A stretch of 62,000 nucleotides of DNA from Branchiostoma floridae (Eukaryota; Chordata; Leptocardii; Amphioxiformes; Branchiostomatidae): contig NC_049980.1 of NCBI RefSeq assembly GCF_000003815.2, forward strand, positions 27,406,762 through 27,468,761, in the 5' to 3' direction. Below, in pieces: positions 45,701 through 60,900 of the stretch. Made by a program: the position numbers and the translations under genes. How positions within the stretch are numbered: position 1 is the stretch's first letter; each line of letters opens with the position of its first letter. Under the pieces are notes generated by a model. The model was not told the origin of the DNA and ran no database searches. It saw only the letters and a list, made by a program, of their open reading frames with translations.

Positions 45701-48700
45701 CTCGCGGAGTGCTTTTAACTTTGTATCGAGCCTTAGAAAAATGATGTACTCATTCCGTGGATGCCCAAGTATTGTTACCGATTTCGACGAATTTCGTCTT
45801 CACTCCAAATGATTATTACAAATCCTTACTGATCATAAGACTTGTTGATGATTGATTGAAATCGCTGAAAACAAGTAAGAATTGCCAAAACTGGTAAGAA
45901 AATTGCCAGAAGTTGTTTTGTTTTAAACTTGCTACGTTTCAATTTTGGAATTGGCCTGGAATCGTACTCAATCGAAAATAATGCATCTGAAATCGTTCGG
46001 AATCATCAGTCGTAAAAATTGCTGAGAATACTTCGGCAACCTTTTATAATTGTCAAAATAGCTGATTAATTATCCTTTTCTCCTCCCCATGTAATCATCC
46101 CAGCCCAGGCCCAGCCGGTGGCGTGCGGGGCGTCCCAGTTCACGTGCCGCTCGGGACAGTGCGTCTCCGCCGCCGGGGTGTGCAACGGGCGGCCCGACTG
46201 CGCAGACAGGTCCGACGAGGTCGGATGCGGTGAGTTTATATGGCTGGGTGTTAATCTTCAAGCAGATCCTGCGGTGGCATAAGATAGCATCATGCAAAAA
46301 ACTGGCCAAGGATTGTAGACAGCCAATGGGTACCGGTGTACATTTGCTACGTGCCAAATGTACACCCCTTGGCTGGCTACACTACTTTCGATACTATCTT
46401 ATGCCATCGTATGATCTGGTTACTGGGTGTCTACAGTTCACGGTTTTGAACTACGCATGCGCAGCGAGATGCACTGTGGATAATATGTAAAGACGATTGC
46501 TCCTGCTAGCTTATGAATAGTTATTGTATAGATCATGACAGTCCAGACGTGTTTTGTTTAGGTCTCAGGGGCCTTCAAATAAAGCACATTACCCACAATG
46601 TATCTCGCTGTACATGCGCAGTTTAATACGCGAATAGACCTATTACGGAAAGATAATACCTGTGCTAATGAGTTTATTGCAAATTCCTGCCTTGCAGAAA
46701 ATGGCATTGTAAAACGTAGCTCATTATAGATATAAACATAATGAACGGGTTATACTTTTTTCAATGATAAGGACATAGACAGAGACTATTAAAGACATAG
46801 GTTCCAAATCAAGCGGGTTGGGACGGTTGATTCTCTTGAAAATGTCATCAATCAAGTCTACTGTACCTTCGTTTGAAGAAGCAGCACAGGTGTTAACAAT
46901 TCTCTTTTTCTCAGGTAGATCCACCTGTAACGGTCACTCCAACATCCGCGACCCGGCCACAGGATACTGCCTGGTAAGTTTGAGCTGCCCTGGAGCTATA
47001 CTCTTATGCTGTGTAGTATGCTATAAGGCCCACTTTCACTAGACGCGCTCTCACTGCGACCTAAAACGTATGAGTAACCCTTGATTTCATGCTGAGTTCA
47101 TCATACGAAATGTTGAAATTGACTGGATACACAAAAAAGACACAAAGTGGAAAGTATTTTTTTTACAAGTCGATGACCAATCTATAAACTTTAAGACGCA
47201 GAGAGAGCGCCGTCCTATTGGAAATATGGTGGAAACGTGATATATGGGTGATGTCAAAGCAGATGTAAGGATCGGCCCACCCAGCATGTTTATGCCTCGA
47301 ATTAAGGTTCATTGACGTTTTAAACATTTCCGTACAAATAAAAGCGCTTACCAAGAAGCTCTCAATCAGTTATCTGATCCTTGTAAAGTTTTATGCCTGC
47401 TAGTGCTTTGCAACATTTTGTAGATGGGAAGGTATAGAGGAGAGCGTCGACATGGTATGATACATTTGCCTTGGAGATGATGACGCTCTAGTTCTCGCGG
47501 TAGATACCAGTTCCCGCGAGAGCCAAGCCTTTCGAAAAGCGACCTCGTTAGGTCATCATTGCGTCGCAAATAAGCCTATGGCATATGATATCCTTTTTCT
47601 CTGTAAGTGGCAAAGTTCTGCTTTCTTAAGGCCAACGCAACTTTCACCCCTGGCTGCGCTGTTTGTTGCGTCACCCTGTCCTCTATAACACGTTCACCCG
47701 TTTATAACGTTCACTACTAAGCAGATTTTGAACAGTGTCCCATTCATCATTTGCTGGAAGCACTTAACCAGTCTACTGTAACTCTACCCAGCGCCATTAA
47801 CACCACCCTTACATGCTATTTCATGCGAAGACCGAATTTAACGGGTGTCGGATGGAGGTAGGTTACGTGACGTGACTTGAGAAATTGCCAGATCAAAGAC
47901 TTTTCCTCGCGCCCCTGTATTATATCCTCCCGCAGCTGACAAGTCAAGAAGCTTGTGTATTGTCGCAGTGTCTAGCGTTTAGACTCAACATTGTAAGTTA
48001 TACCCTCTTTCCACTCACTGTTGGGGGCCAAAAATCTCATTTTAGTTCAAACGAATCGCGTAGACAAAGAAGCGTATTTTTGTACGTCTCGCGAGGGTAT
48101 GGAGACGTCTCCAAAAATACGCTTCTTTGTACGTCTAGCGAGTTTTGTGGTCTTGAATACCATACATATACTTATAGGATATGGATTGGATCGTATTTCA
48201 ATTATAAAGTTATGGGTCACGGACGTCCAAATTCAGTTCATCATCTTCATCCATGTCAGTGTTCGCTTAGGGGGGCCGTCCGTTGTTGTGCCAAATTCAG
48301 TTGCTCAACGGTCACTCAAATTGGTCTCCATCCTGTGGAAACGAGACCTCATCATTAGAGAAAACGTAATACACCTAGCGCTGTTTTGAAGGAAATGGGT
48401 ATATGGCTAGGCCTGATAAGGTGAATGGTTGTTTTAGGAGGTTAGGGAGAAACGACTGATCTCCAATCGGCCAAACTCCTACATTTTTAGCCACGTACTT
48501 TTTGAAAAAAATGTCGTAGCCGTAGATTTAAATATCCTGGTTTTGCTTTCCAAAAAATGCAACATATGACTCCTAAGACCGGCTTACCAAATCATTATAA
48601 TACAACCAAAAGTGCCTGACGAAGTCATCTCAACAAGTGGTTTAACTGATGGGCGTTAGCAGGTGGCTAACGACTCCTTCGTCCTTTAAGTTACACGTAA

Positions 48701-51700
48701 AATGTGGCAGCTTCTAGGGTTTCAAACTGATAAATCTTTTATGAGTTTATAAATCATCTATCTTTTAACACAACAAAAGAAATCGGATTTCTGGCCCATA
48801 GCACAAAAGACCCATGTGTCAACTTTGCTGAACACTTTGAGCTGCTAGCTTCGAACTTCCCCATCCTTCCAGCTTGCTCCTGCTTGCCTAATTGTTTCCT
48901 ATCTGGAATTTTGAAAAAACCCTCTCAGATGTGTATTAAATGCATGCCCAGAACGTTCACGCACGTTTCTTCTACGATCAGAACTGTCAGCACAACACGC
49001 AGGGGACTCAGTGCGAATTCTGCTCCCCCGGTTACTATGGAGACGCTCGAAGGGGCACGCCCAACGACTGCCGGCCGCTGCCTGGTCAGACGGGCGCTGT
49101 GATCACCCGGCGGGTGTCCAGGCCGTGTAACTGTCACAGGCACGCCTACATGTGCGACGCGCAGGGGAACTGCATGGTACGACGTGGTCCTCTAACTCAT
49201 CCTGGTTAATTCTATCAGCTCTCTTCTTTTAGAAAAGGAAAGTAATGTTATCTTCTCTTAAGTACAGATTGAAATTTAGTTTGTGATTTTTTTTAGAGAC
49301 AAAAGGAAATCTCGTGACAGATGTAGACTCTTTCTCTATCCTATTAATAATTTCATTGAAATGACTGAAAGGAATTTCATAACAACTAGTTAGTGATATA
49401 AACATGAAGGTACGTCGTTTTTCACTGGTTGAACTTAATAAATGATTTTGTTTAATGATCTCGGCTAACTACCTTTATTATGTACGTACACGAACCTTTC
49501 CCTCATGTTTATGCGCCTCTTACCCTTTCTAGAAGTAACCCCTGTTCCTGTCCCAACTTCTATCATCTAACACACTAACACTATGTCAGCCAGGCTCGCT
49601 TCTTATATTCATGACAGGCAATGATAGCTACATACCGGCATTGTGCATGTTAATGAGTAACCGCTATGTATCAATTTTCTGCATTCATGTCAGTTGACGT
49701 CATTCAGGAAGCATCTCTTTCTCGAAAGTAAGGACCTACAGACTGCACAACTCCTTGCTACAAAATGCAAAACCCAGACTGATGCAGTGGTTTCGAGTCC
49801 TAATGTTTCCTTCCCCTAGTACCGTGTAATCCTGCGATATTGATTGAATGAATAGAATAAGGAAAGAAAATTTCATATGAAATCTTGTGAACTACGCCTC
49901 AATATGTTATTTCATTATTTCATTAACACCAATTTACGATTGGCACAATAAATAACGTAATCCCTGGGAACACATCGATCTGCCATGGCGTTTTGAATTT
50001 GTCTACCTTACGAACAAACATCAAAACCATTATGTCGAGAGTCACATTCTGAAAGAAAAGACATACCCTGGTACTTTGTTAGACTTGTGGTATATGCAGT
50101 AGGCTGTATACGCACTAGATGCAATTCCGCAAGCGAGCCCTTCTATTAACCTGTCTCGCTCTTTGACCATGACGTACTATAGCGCTCTCCCTATCAAGCC
50201 CCCCATCATCCTATAGTTAACGACATTGACTTGTAGTGTAGCGTACCCTACGGTCCTCTTTAACCCTAGTACCCTACATTATAGTAGCTTAAAGTCAAGC
50301 TTCCCCTCTACCCAAAATGTTTGTTGCGGTGTCGTGAATGACTAAGACAATCTAAGACCCCCCCCCCCCCCCCTATTGCGGCAAACATTTCTTCAGAATG
50401 GTCCGTCTCCATTTCTCCTACCAGAAATGTGAACACAACACGTACGGCAGTCAGTGTCAGTACTGCTCACCCGGTTTCTATGGCGACGCACGGAGGGGCA
50501 CGCCCAGCGACTGCCAGCCGATATCCGACCAATCAGGCGCCCGCGTCAGTCACCAACAACAGGTTACCAGGCGATGTAACTGTCACGGGCACGCGTATCA
50601 GTGTGATTACATTGGCAGGTGCTTGGTACGACACATTATTTGGTACTTAAGCCCTTTCATTATTTCATTCCTTCTTGTTTCGTCATTACATCACACGCAT
50701 CTGTTTTTTTTTCTTCAAATTTCTTCTGGCGTTCTGTTTTCCTCCGCGTGATTCATCGATCAAAACTAAGTACTTAAGTATAATTTAGCCAAACTCCTTT
50801 TGGTTGTTAGCTGGTTGCGTATGTTTATCAGCAATATATGTCCTGAGTGTGTAAAAACAAGGCATACGCTTGTGTATTTCTGTAGAATTGCCAACACAAC
50901 ACACGAGGGAACAACTGCGAGCACTGTGAGGAGGGGTACGCGGGGAACGCGCAGGGCGGGACTCCCTACGACTGTCAGCCCGTACAGAAGATACAGTGTT
51001 ACTGCTACAGGCACGCCTCCAGCTGCGATGCAAACGGAAGATGCGTGGTAAGACGCGATACTTTCTCAGTTAACAGGGAAACGCACCTGTCAGGCTTAGG
51101 TCCCGGTGCCCGTCAGGAATGTAGCCCCGGCCGGGTTCCGATGCCACAAATTTGAGCTTTTGAGGCCTGCGCCAACTTCGATGTCCTATAACGCGAGAAC
51201 GCCTTACTCTAAAGCCACCAAATTTAGTGAGTTTTCCTAAAATATTGTTGGCAACAATTTTACGAAGTTTGACAAATTTTCCATTTTTTGATTGTTGCCA
51301 TGGCAACCGTTTGCTGACAGGCAGTTTTGCCAAAAATCACTATTTTTGGTTCTAACAATGTGTTTTTCACATTTATTTGCTATATTACTGCTATTTTGTT
51401 ACATAAATAAAATCTTATATTATTTAGCATATCTTTCATAATTATATATGCATAAATTATGCTAATTTGATGACGTCATCAGCCCAAAATCCAAGATGGC
51501 GGACCGTATGGCCAGATCAAGAATAACAAGCTAATTATCCCTTAAAATTTGTAACTATCTGGTATTTTTTCATCAAAAACCATGTAAATGAATGAATTTA
51601 GTCTATTTCCATTGCCCTTTGTGATTATTTGTTGCAAAAAAAGTAGTTTTAAAAATTCAAGGTAGTGGATATAATATGGCGGAGCCTAACTCGTATCTTA

Positions 51701-54700
51701 GATGTGCATGGCGTCATTTTATGACGTCATTATGACGTCATCGATGTTGCTATTGGCAATACAAGTCGTAATAAACATTATTATTCTGTTATCTGCACTT
51801 GTTGTTACATTTTGTAGTATAACTTGAAGTTGTCTGAGAATACCCTTTTTTCATGGGTCCGGCCAATATAATCAAATTGATGACGTCATAATTACGTCAT
51901 ATTACGTCAACGTAACGTCAAACGTCAAACACTCGTCAGATATTATGTCGATATCATGTCCTGAAAATTTGGTGGCCCTACGGCACGTCGTTCAAGAGTT
52001 AGAGGACTTAGAAGTGGAGGGCCTCAAAAGCCCCCCCCCCCCCGGTCCAGGGATTACCAAAAAAGCCCGGTATGAATAGGGTTAAATTCAACCCGATACC
52101 CGGCCGGGCCCAAAAATACACCGCAAGCCACTATGTGTCCCACGAGGACACGTAGGGGGCACACGCGAAAGTGCCAAAACAGCCCGTGAACTGCTCGGCA
52201 GGGCCCCTTATTCCTATTCGGACCTAAGTCTAATCATGTTTTCAAGACAAGGAATTCTGACTTTCTGAATTTTGGTCATGGACGAATGACGATGTACAGT
52301 AGTATTCAAGGCATCCTCGACCCACTGCTGAAGTCTCGTGACGATAAAGTCCCGTGTTAAAAAAAGTGGGTCATTCATTCTGACGAAGGCAATAGAGACG
52401 ACTGAGTTTGCATCTTTCTTTAAAAAAAAACTTATTCACACTGATCAGGATGTTAGATGATATTCTCCATACAATAGAGATTGCCACAAGTGGTAGCTTA
52501 GCGGTTGGAGGCGGAAAGGACGATCGAATGAGTAAGTCACTGTACAAGTACATGTAATAAAGTACATGTTCACATCTTCCATGTGGTATACATTGAAGAG
52601 GAAAGACTGTTGTATAGATTCTAAAAAAACTAAAAAACTTAACTTCTTCACACATAGTGTTCACTGTCGCCTCAATCGACCAATCAGTGTATCAATCGAT
52701 CAATAGTCATTCAATTTATCATCTGTCCACCTCAGAACTGTCAGCACAACACGTACGGAGAACACTGTGAGAACTGTTTACCTGGTTACCAAGGCGACCC
52801 GAAAAAGGGCACGCCGTACGACTGCGAGGTGGCCCGAGCGTCGGACCAGCAGCAGTCGCCGTCCTACAGCTGTAACTGCCACGGCCACGCGCGGGCCTGC
52901 GACTCCTACGGAAGGTGCTTGGTATGGTCCTAACAATGACTTCTCATTTTATCTTTTATATTACCACCATGAAAAATGGAGGTATTGTTTTTGGTGTGTC
53001 TGTGTTTCGGGTATATGTGGTCAGCGCAGCACAACTTTAGAGCCTCTTGATTGTAATGAAATTCGGTGTGTTGATAGGGGTTAGGAATCAAAGGTTAAGT
53101 TCTATTTTGGGCTCTCTGGTGGGTGACCTTGGTACTGCAGCAGAACTTCCGGTTTTGGTTTCTTTTGTCCACATAAAAAAACTTCACATATGAACATATT
53201 AACCATAGACTTCTTAGCTAGAAGTAATTCTGTGGAAATAAAGTTTTATTTTGCCATCTAAAATAATTTTGCACTAGTTATTAATTCTTTGGCTCGAGAA
53301 AAATGTCACATTTTATTTAACGTAACGTTAGATCTTTTATCGATGATGATGATTGAATTTACTGGAGCCGTATGATATTGTACCATTGCGTATACGCCTC
53401 TTGACTTTAAACTACTTGTATTATTCAGAATTTGCGGTAATCAAGACATTATAATGTTACACGCACTGTCTGATTAACGAGGTAGTGTTATGATGCATGT
53501 TATTACCATTACAGGGTCAATTTACTTCGACGCTCGGTGTGTGTGTGTGTAAATATTATGGATACCTTTTCTGCCCATGCTGCTGTTTCACGTGCTAGTA
53601 TACATTAACGCTATAAACTAACGTCCCATTTCGGCACCCTCTTCCTTGTTCCATTCTCTGCCCCTTCTCTGTATAACCGAGGCGTGTATCTGTCGTCTGC
53701 GGCACGATTATAAATAAACTGTTATGGTCGGAATGCGAGCCGCGGAAGGAACGTCTAAACATGGCGTCGGCTTGAGATGGAACAGGTGCACTTTCTTTAA
53801 GGAGAATTTCTTCTCTAGGATTTACTTAGGCCACATTTGATTGGATGAGGCAAGAAACGTATGAGCGAAGATACATGGGTTGTTTACAGTTCACCGGCTT
53901 ATGAGTCTCATACATTTTCTGAACAATATCTTGACATTTTGATTTATTGGCGGAATTGTGGTTTAGGTACCCCTTAGTCGCGTTTACATGTATAAATTTA
54001 GTCTACAACCTTTTCTTCCAGCGTGGTTTATAGTTAAGGGTTAATGATTAAGGGTCAACACTGTCTGGCTATGGACGGTTCCAATTTTTGTGGGGTTGGC
54101 GAAAATATTGGGGTATTGGAGTTTTTTTCTACACAACCAGTACCTCCTCTTACCTGCCTACGTTTAGGAAATGTCGAGAATAATGGTTTCTTCCCCCTTT
54201 GAATTTGACTTGGATTAAAAGGATTTTAGTATTTATTTGGCATGTATTTACAGAAGATTTGGTTTATGTTAAGATGGTAAATATTTTCAGAACAATGAAG
54301 CGTGCTGTATATATTAGAGAAAACCTCCTGCATACTGGAATGGTCGCACGAGTCAGTTATTGCAATAACCGACCACTTGAGATTCACCCCTTCAGAGTGA
54401 CGTTACGGGCGTCGTAACCAATGTGGAATCGGGATTTCTGATGGGTCAAAAGCGTGACAATCTAATTTATGACTTTGTAGGATTGGAACAATAACACTTC
54501 TTGCAAGTAAAATCTGGAAACCTTTCACTTTGATGTGTTAGAGCAGTAGACTTCTGTCCGAAAACATGGCATTTCGGCAAAATATGAAATAAAGCGACCA
54601 ATTTGACAAATTAAATCCATGCGGGCATTTGAGCGTAATGCAGGTAACATTTCTAAAATTCTGTAATGGCTTGCTTTCCTGTGTTCCAGGACTGCCAGCA

Positions 54701-54920
54701 CAACACGATGGGTTACCGCTGTGAGACGTGTAAGCCCGGCTACACCGGTGACGCCACCCGCGGGTCGGCCCTGGACTGCCAGGCACAGAGCCCGCCCTGT
54801 AACTGTTACAGACACGCCTACAACTGCGACCAGTACGGCACATGTGTGGTAGGTGTTGGTGAAACGTTCACACGCGTAGTGATATGATGTCTATACTTTG
54901 TAATGTCCTCGTCGTCTGTG

Positions 54921-54972
<52 letters not shown>

Positions 54973-57900
54973 CTCACATAAGATAGATGAACAGACAACA
55001 ACAGGAAAAAAGATTAAGGGGTGCACACCAAATACAAAACCTGTTCACTTGCTTTTTGCTTATTTCGCTATCATACCGAGATGGTTACTTAGGTGTAGCG
55101 GTGTCCATGTGTTTCTATCTCTAGTAAGCAAAGGGACTCGTCGGTTCTAATCTCTATATGTATGTATAAATAGAATTCAAGTACATTACTTCGTTTTCAA
55201 GGCACTACCCGTCCTGTGTCCAAAATCTTCATTTTAAGTTTGTTAAATATCACTTTATTGTATTGATATATTATTGCCATTTTCCCGACTAGAACTGTCT
55301 CCACAACACAGACGGCAAAAACTGCGAGCGGTGCAAAGTTGGTTACCAAGGCGACGCGAAGAGGGGCACGCCCCAGGACTGCCAGCGGGTCTCCCCTCCG
55401 GCCCCGCCCCCCGCCAGGACCTACCAGTGCTACTGCTACGGACACTCCAACCAATGTGACCAGTACGGCCGCTGCCTGGTAAATATCACAGGACTCGTAT
55501 TTAAAAGAAAATTTTGTTGGGAATCCAGTATGACACTGTCAATCTTTGCTGGAAAATGGATTGAATTTGTTGGCGTCAAACACGTACACGTCGTCGTTGC
55601 TATATTGAGACTTTGAAGTTTTATCATCAATGTTTTAATTGCCAGATGTGTATGGTGTTCGTCTTCATTTTGCGTATCATTACTTCATTTTTACGTTTTT
55701 GTGGTATATCTAATATTTCATATTCCCATTTCATTTTTGAAATACCTTTTTACCATGCTTTTCACACAGAATTGTCGCCACAACACGTACGGGTCTCGCT
55801 GTGAGAACTGTCTGCCCGGGTACCAAGGGGACGCGAAGACCGGCCTGCCCAGCTCCTGTACGGCCGTGTCGCGCCCCGCACCACCTCCCGCCCGGGCCCC
55901 GGCACCTGCTCCCCCGCCTGCACAGCAGCAGCCTTCCCGTAGGCAGTGCTACTGCTACGGCCACTCCAACCAGTGCGACTCTAACGGACGCTGCATTGTG
56001 AGTAAAGTATACTCAGAGGGGTGGGGAGCTGTTGTAGAATTTCGTTCGGCTCATGATGACCTTGAAGATTCTTGAAGAGTTGGACTGTGTCGGCCCTGCA
56101 TACAGTCTTGTATCCAGGCTATAGAAGGCATAATCGTAACTTTCCTCAAGCTCCCGGAAAGGCCCGTTGCCTGCGAAACGTTACGATAAAGCCTTTCTAC
56201 GTCTGCTTGGAGATAAGATACTGTAGACATTGTAGTGATATACATTTTCACGTGCAAAGGTAATCACAAATTTTGCTACGATGCCGTTGTGTCTTACCTC
56301 TTCTATTCTGTTGGACATCTCTAAGCTTGTGCAATCAGTCTGTGTCGATGCCTCTCAAGATTTGTCCCAAAATTACCGTCCCCTTAGATCTAGGGAACTG
56401 CCACGCGACCAACTGGCCCTTTGTTTCTTTGTTCCTTGAGACGTGCCATTTACCAATGGTTGCAAGTAATGCTGAGACCAAGGAGATTTTTTTTTTTTGT
56501 TCCCTCCCTGTAGAACTGTATGCACAACACGGAGGGCCCGAACTGTGAGCAGTGTCGGGAGGGGTACGCGGGAGAGGCGCGAAGAGGCACGCCATACGAC
56601 TGCCTGCTGGTGGAGGACTGCAAGTGTTACGGGCACTCCGATGAGTGCGACGCCTCGGGAAGGTGTCTGGTGAGTACTGTCGGAAATAGTGGTAGTAGCA
56701 GTAGTTAGTTGTTAGTAGTACGTTACATACATAAATACACGGCTGTGACTACTGTTTGAGGACTGCAGATGATACAGACACACGCTAACGAGTGCGATGC
56801 TTCGTGTGGTTGTAAAAACTAGCAAGTTGTTGTAAAGCCGGCTTTACAATTCATGCGGACGCCGGCCGAATTTGTAGATCGGTCAGAGCTCGCCTAATTT
56901 CAACATCGCCCGAGTATCGGCTGTATATTTCGCTGAAAATCTGTCCCCTTTACAAATGAACGGAGCCCGTCCGACGTCCGTCCAACACAACTGATTATAA
57001 TTTGTTAATGAGATTGTACTATGTCTTGAACATGGACGAAGTCAGAAATGACTAACCTTGTAAAAAAACAATATTTGTGTAAAATTTAATTTCTGAGTTG
57101 CGGGATATGTGCAGGACATGAGTGGAGTGGACGGGTACAATCAAAACAATAATATCAACAGGAATGTGTGAAACACCAATCCAAAAACTACCACAAGAGC
57201 CACAAAGTGAACAGACCAGTCTTATTCAGCATAATACAATAATATTGACAAAGCTGCGATCGGGCGAACCTCGGGCGAACCTTGTGCGAACCTCGAGCGA
57301 AGGCCGGCAAAGGCCGTCCAATTTTCAGACTGCAAGCCTTTAGACATGAAGAATATATGATCTCCCACATCCAAACCTATAGCATAACTAGGGTTCGACA
57401 AACACATCTCTTCGCCAAATAATCATGCCTTTATTTAAGACTTAAAGTTTAAGGTCTTATTCATGTATCCTCACAAAGCCAGAAATGCTTCCCAAAACAA
57501 GACTGTGACCACAGATGACCTGGTACCATGCCTGGTCAGAATTTCATGCCTTCCAGAGGTTTTGTCCCCAGTGTAACAGCGTCCAGGTCACAAGCTCCTC
57601 CAGCAAAACATCTGTATAACAGCTGTGTCTATAGATATAGGTCAAAATTATATATATATATATAGAAAACAGTTTATTTCTGTTAATTGGCCACTGATTA
57701 CAACTAAATGCATCTTTCCATGTAGATTATCATCTTAAGTACCTTTCAGCCAAAAACAATGCAAACAAGTTTGAAAGTCCTATCACGGAATTCAGTGGAT
57801 TTCTGTACTTTCCTCATTAATTGTGCAAATTAGCTGTTGATTTGAATAATTAGCATTACATTATGTAAGTCGTCACTTAGGCTATCTACCACTCAAAAAT

Positions 57901-60900
57901 CACGACCACAGCATGTTCAGAACACAAGATGTAAAAAATTGAAGTTTTGCTGCAGTACCTTAGGAAGCCGCTAGGGGGCCCACTATCATACTCGACCTTT
58001 GTTGTTCTGACCCCTACCCACCTACCAAATATCATCAGGATCCTTTCAAGGCTTCTCGAGTTATGCATTACACAAACAAACGGACGCACACACTCGGCCC
58101 GCTACCGTCCTAACGGAAAATGATATGCCAACTATTTTCGAACACAACCTTCCTTTCTGCAAACGCTACTCAAATGCCAAATATCATGAAAATCCATACA
58201 TAGATTCTTGAGTTATATGCTGTTGGAATGGATTTATGAACGTTCCTCATTAATTATGCAAATTATCTGCTGATTTGCATAATAAGTATTACATTGTGTA
58301 AGTCATCACTCATTCTATCTACATAACTTACCAAAAATCCTGATGATCCGTCAACACGTTCTTGAGTTATTCTCGTCCAAAGTTTGAAAGGAAATCGGTG
58401 CCTGCAGTTTCCAAAAAGCCGCTAGGGGGTCCAAACTCACAGCACTTACTCTCTGTTCTAAGGGCTATCTACCACTCAAAAATCATGACCACAGCCTGTC
58501 CAGAACACGAAGTGTATAATTTAAAAGTTTTGCTGCAGTATCTTAGGCAGCCACTAGAGGGCCCATTATCGTTTTCCTGACACCCACCCACCTACCAAAT
58601 ATCATCAGGATCCATTCAAGGGTTCTCGAGTTATCTTGCATACAGACAAACGCACTTACATACAAATCCCGCTACAGCACCGTAGGTAAGAGCTAGGTAA
58701 ACCATTTTCGCACTTGACCTTCCTCTCCAAAACCGCTACACACCTACCAAGTATCGTGAAAATCGCCCAGCTGCATTTTGCCTTATGCTGCCCAAAACAA
58801 ACCCCAAAAACATACTAAGCTTGCTGCAGTACCGTAGGAAAACGCCAGGTAAACCGTTTTCTAACTTGGGATTCCTTTTGACAACCGCTACACACCTACC
58901 AAAAACCACAAAGTTCCATCCACAATTTCTGGAGTTATTTGCTGTTGACCTACATACAGACCCAAGTCAGCAATCTCATACTCTTCTTGGCGAAGAGAAA
59001 AATAAATAGGAAGTACATGGCAAAAAAATAAATAGGAAGTACTGTCTTGGTGTCCAATTGCATTACTTTATAAAAGGTACGCAGCTTTTTTTTAGAAAAG
59101 TTCATACAGTAGTCTTTTTTGCATTATATTTAGGAACAAACTGTTTATAAAGATGAAAGCCCAAAACAAAGGGACGTGTTCAACACAGGTGTTAAATTGA
59201 TTAGGTGACAGGTAAAATTCTGCCGAAGCCCTTCCAAGCTCCCAGCGACACCAGCGCAACGCTCGCCCAAAGCACGCCAAACTAGTTAAAAGTCAGACGG
59301 AATATCGTCCGGTTATTGCAGGAAGCCTGCACGAGTCTGGCGCGAGGCCGAAGAGTTCGCGCAAACTCCGACCGAGAAAAAGAGAGTCAAAACCCGTCGG
59401 GTTGCCGCCCGAGTATTGGCCATGTCTTGGCCATTACTCGGACAAGCTCCGGTCGAGCTACAGGCAACCCATTGACGAGCTCTCCGAGCTCAACGCTCGC
59501 CGCCGAGGCCTCGCTGAAATTAAGCGCAGCTGCAAGTGCCTCGCAAACGCCTGCCGAGCTGCTAAAAATCGGTCGAGGCCCGCATTATCGCCCAAACGCC
59601 GGTACGGTCATACTCCGGCCGAAAATGTCCATTTGGAGCTCGCCAACAACTCGGCCGAGCTAAATTCTTGATTTGTAAAGGGGGCTTAATGGATACATCA
59701 ACCATCTTCAAAACTAAATAGAATACAGAAAGCTGCCCTACTGCAGCTAGCTTTCGTCCTGTTTGAGGTAACTACACTTTGGACATGTGTCTGTACAGTC
59801 TTTTGACGTCAGCATTTGGTCGAAGGTACTAGGGCGCTAATAACGCTCGCCATCTCGTCTATGACTTCTTTTATTCATATCAGTTCAGTTTGCTTTTGTC
59901 ACTATTCTTCCTGGTGTCATAGTGAATGATGTAATCACCGTTTGTAAACCTCTGGTCCCTCTTTTAGCGCTGCAAACACAACACGATGGGTGACCACTGC
60001 GAGAAGTGCCTGCCGGGCTACACGGGAGACCCCCGCTACAGCACCCCGGGGGACTGCAGCGCCATCGTGCCCTGTACCTGCAACGGCCACTCCGACGCCT
60101 GCGACGCAGAAGGGATATGCCTGGTACCTGTTTTACACGTTCATAGTTTACATGTGCCAAGGATTCTTAGGTTAACAAAGTCAGCAGCAGGAAGTGAATA
60201 CTCGTCATTGAGTCGTAAATCTCATCGGAACTTTTCTCTGGTCCACCTGCTTGAAATTTGGTCTGCCGTAATATTCCATAAACTCTGAAGAACATCAAAT
60301 AACATGCCGTGGGATCTTGGTCGGTACATTGTGTTACGTTAGGAAATGTAGAAAAGACTGACTATTATCACTATAGGAATAACCACGAAACAACTTTTGA
60401 AACATTCATCAACTTCTCAATTTTGATAATTACTTTCAGAAAAAAAGCTATGGCTTTATAAGGTCAAAGCCTTTTTAATGTTAACTTTTCATCGTTTAAG
60501 GGGTCAGAATTTTTATTGCCTAATGTCTGCATCTATGTTTCCCCTGTCAGAACTGCAAGCACAACACGCAGGGTGACCAGTGCGAGGTGTGTGCGGACGG
60601 ATACAGAGGTGACGCCACCAGGGGAACGCCTAACGACTGTCACTGGGCCTTCGAGCCGTGCGACTGTTACGGACACTCCACTGAATGTGACTCCAGGGGA
60701 CGGTGCCAGGTATAATTCAAAATGCGAATTTTCTTCGCAATTACGTGTCATTGTAGATTTACCTTGTCTTAGATATTAGATCCTCTTATAATTGTATTGG
60801 TTATATCTGTCACTGTAGAGTAGCGCTGTTTGAAAACGTAGCTTAACGATTATCTCGATAACTTTGGGGAAATGTAAGTACTTACATTAAAACTGAATAA

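Larger units (their letters stand above)
37092..46103. other. 9-kb first intron of the LDLa/laminin-EGF gene
   Basis: No further LDLa exon was found. The intron contains a perfect hairpin (37739-37771), TG and TCTG microsatellites, a duplicated ggccgagctctaccctt segment (about 40990-41035), inverted-repeat elements (41617, 42847, 43156) and a 40-bp CGTCA-containing minisatellite (44270-44695). Long first introns often hold enhancers, but none can be shown here. Confidence 0.6.
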
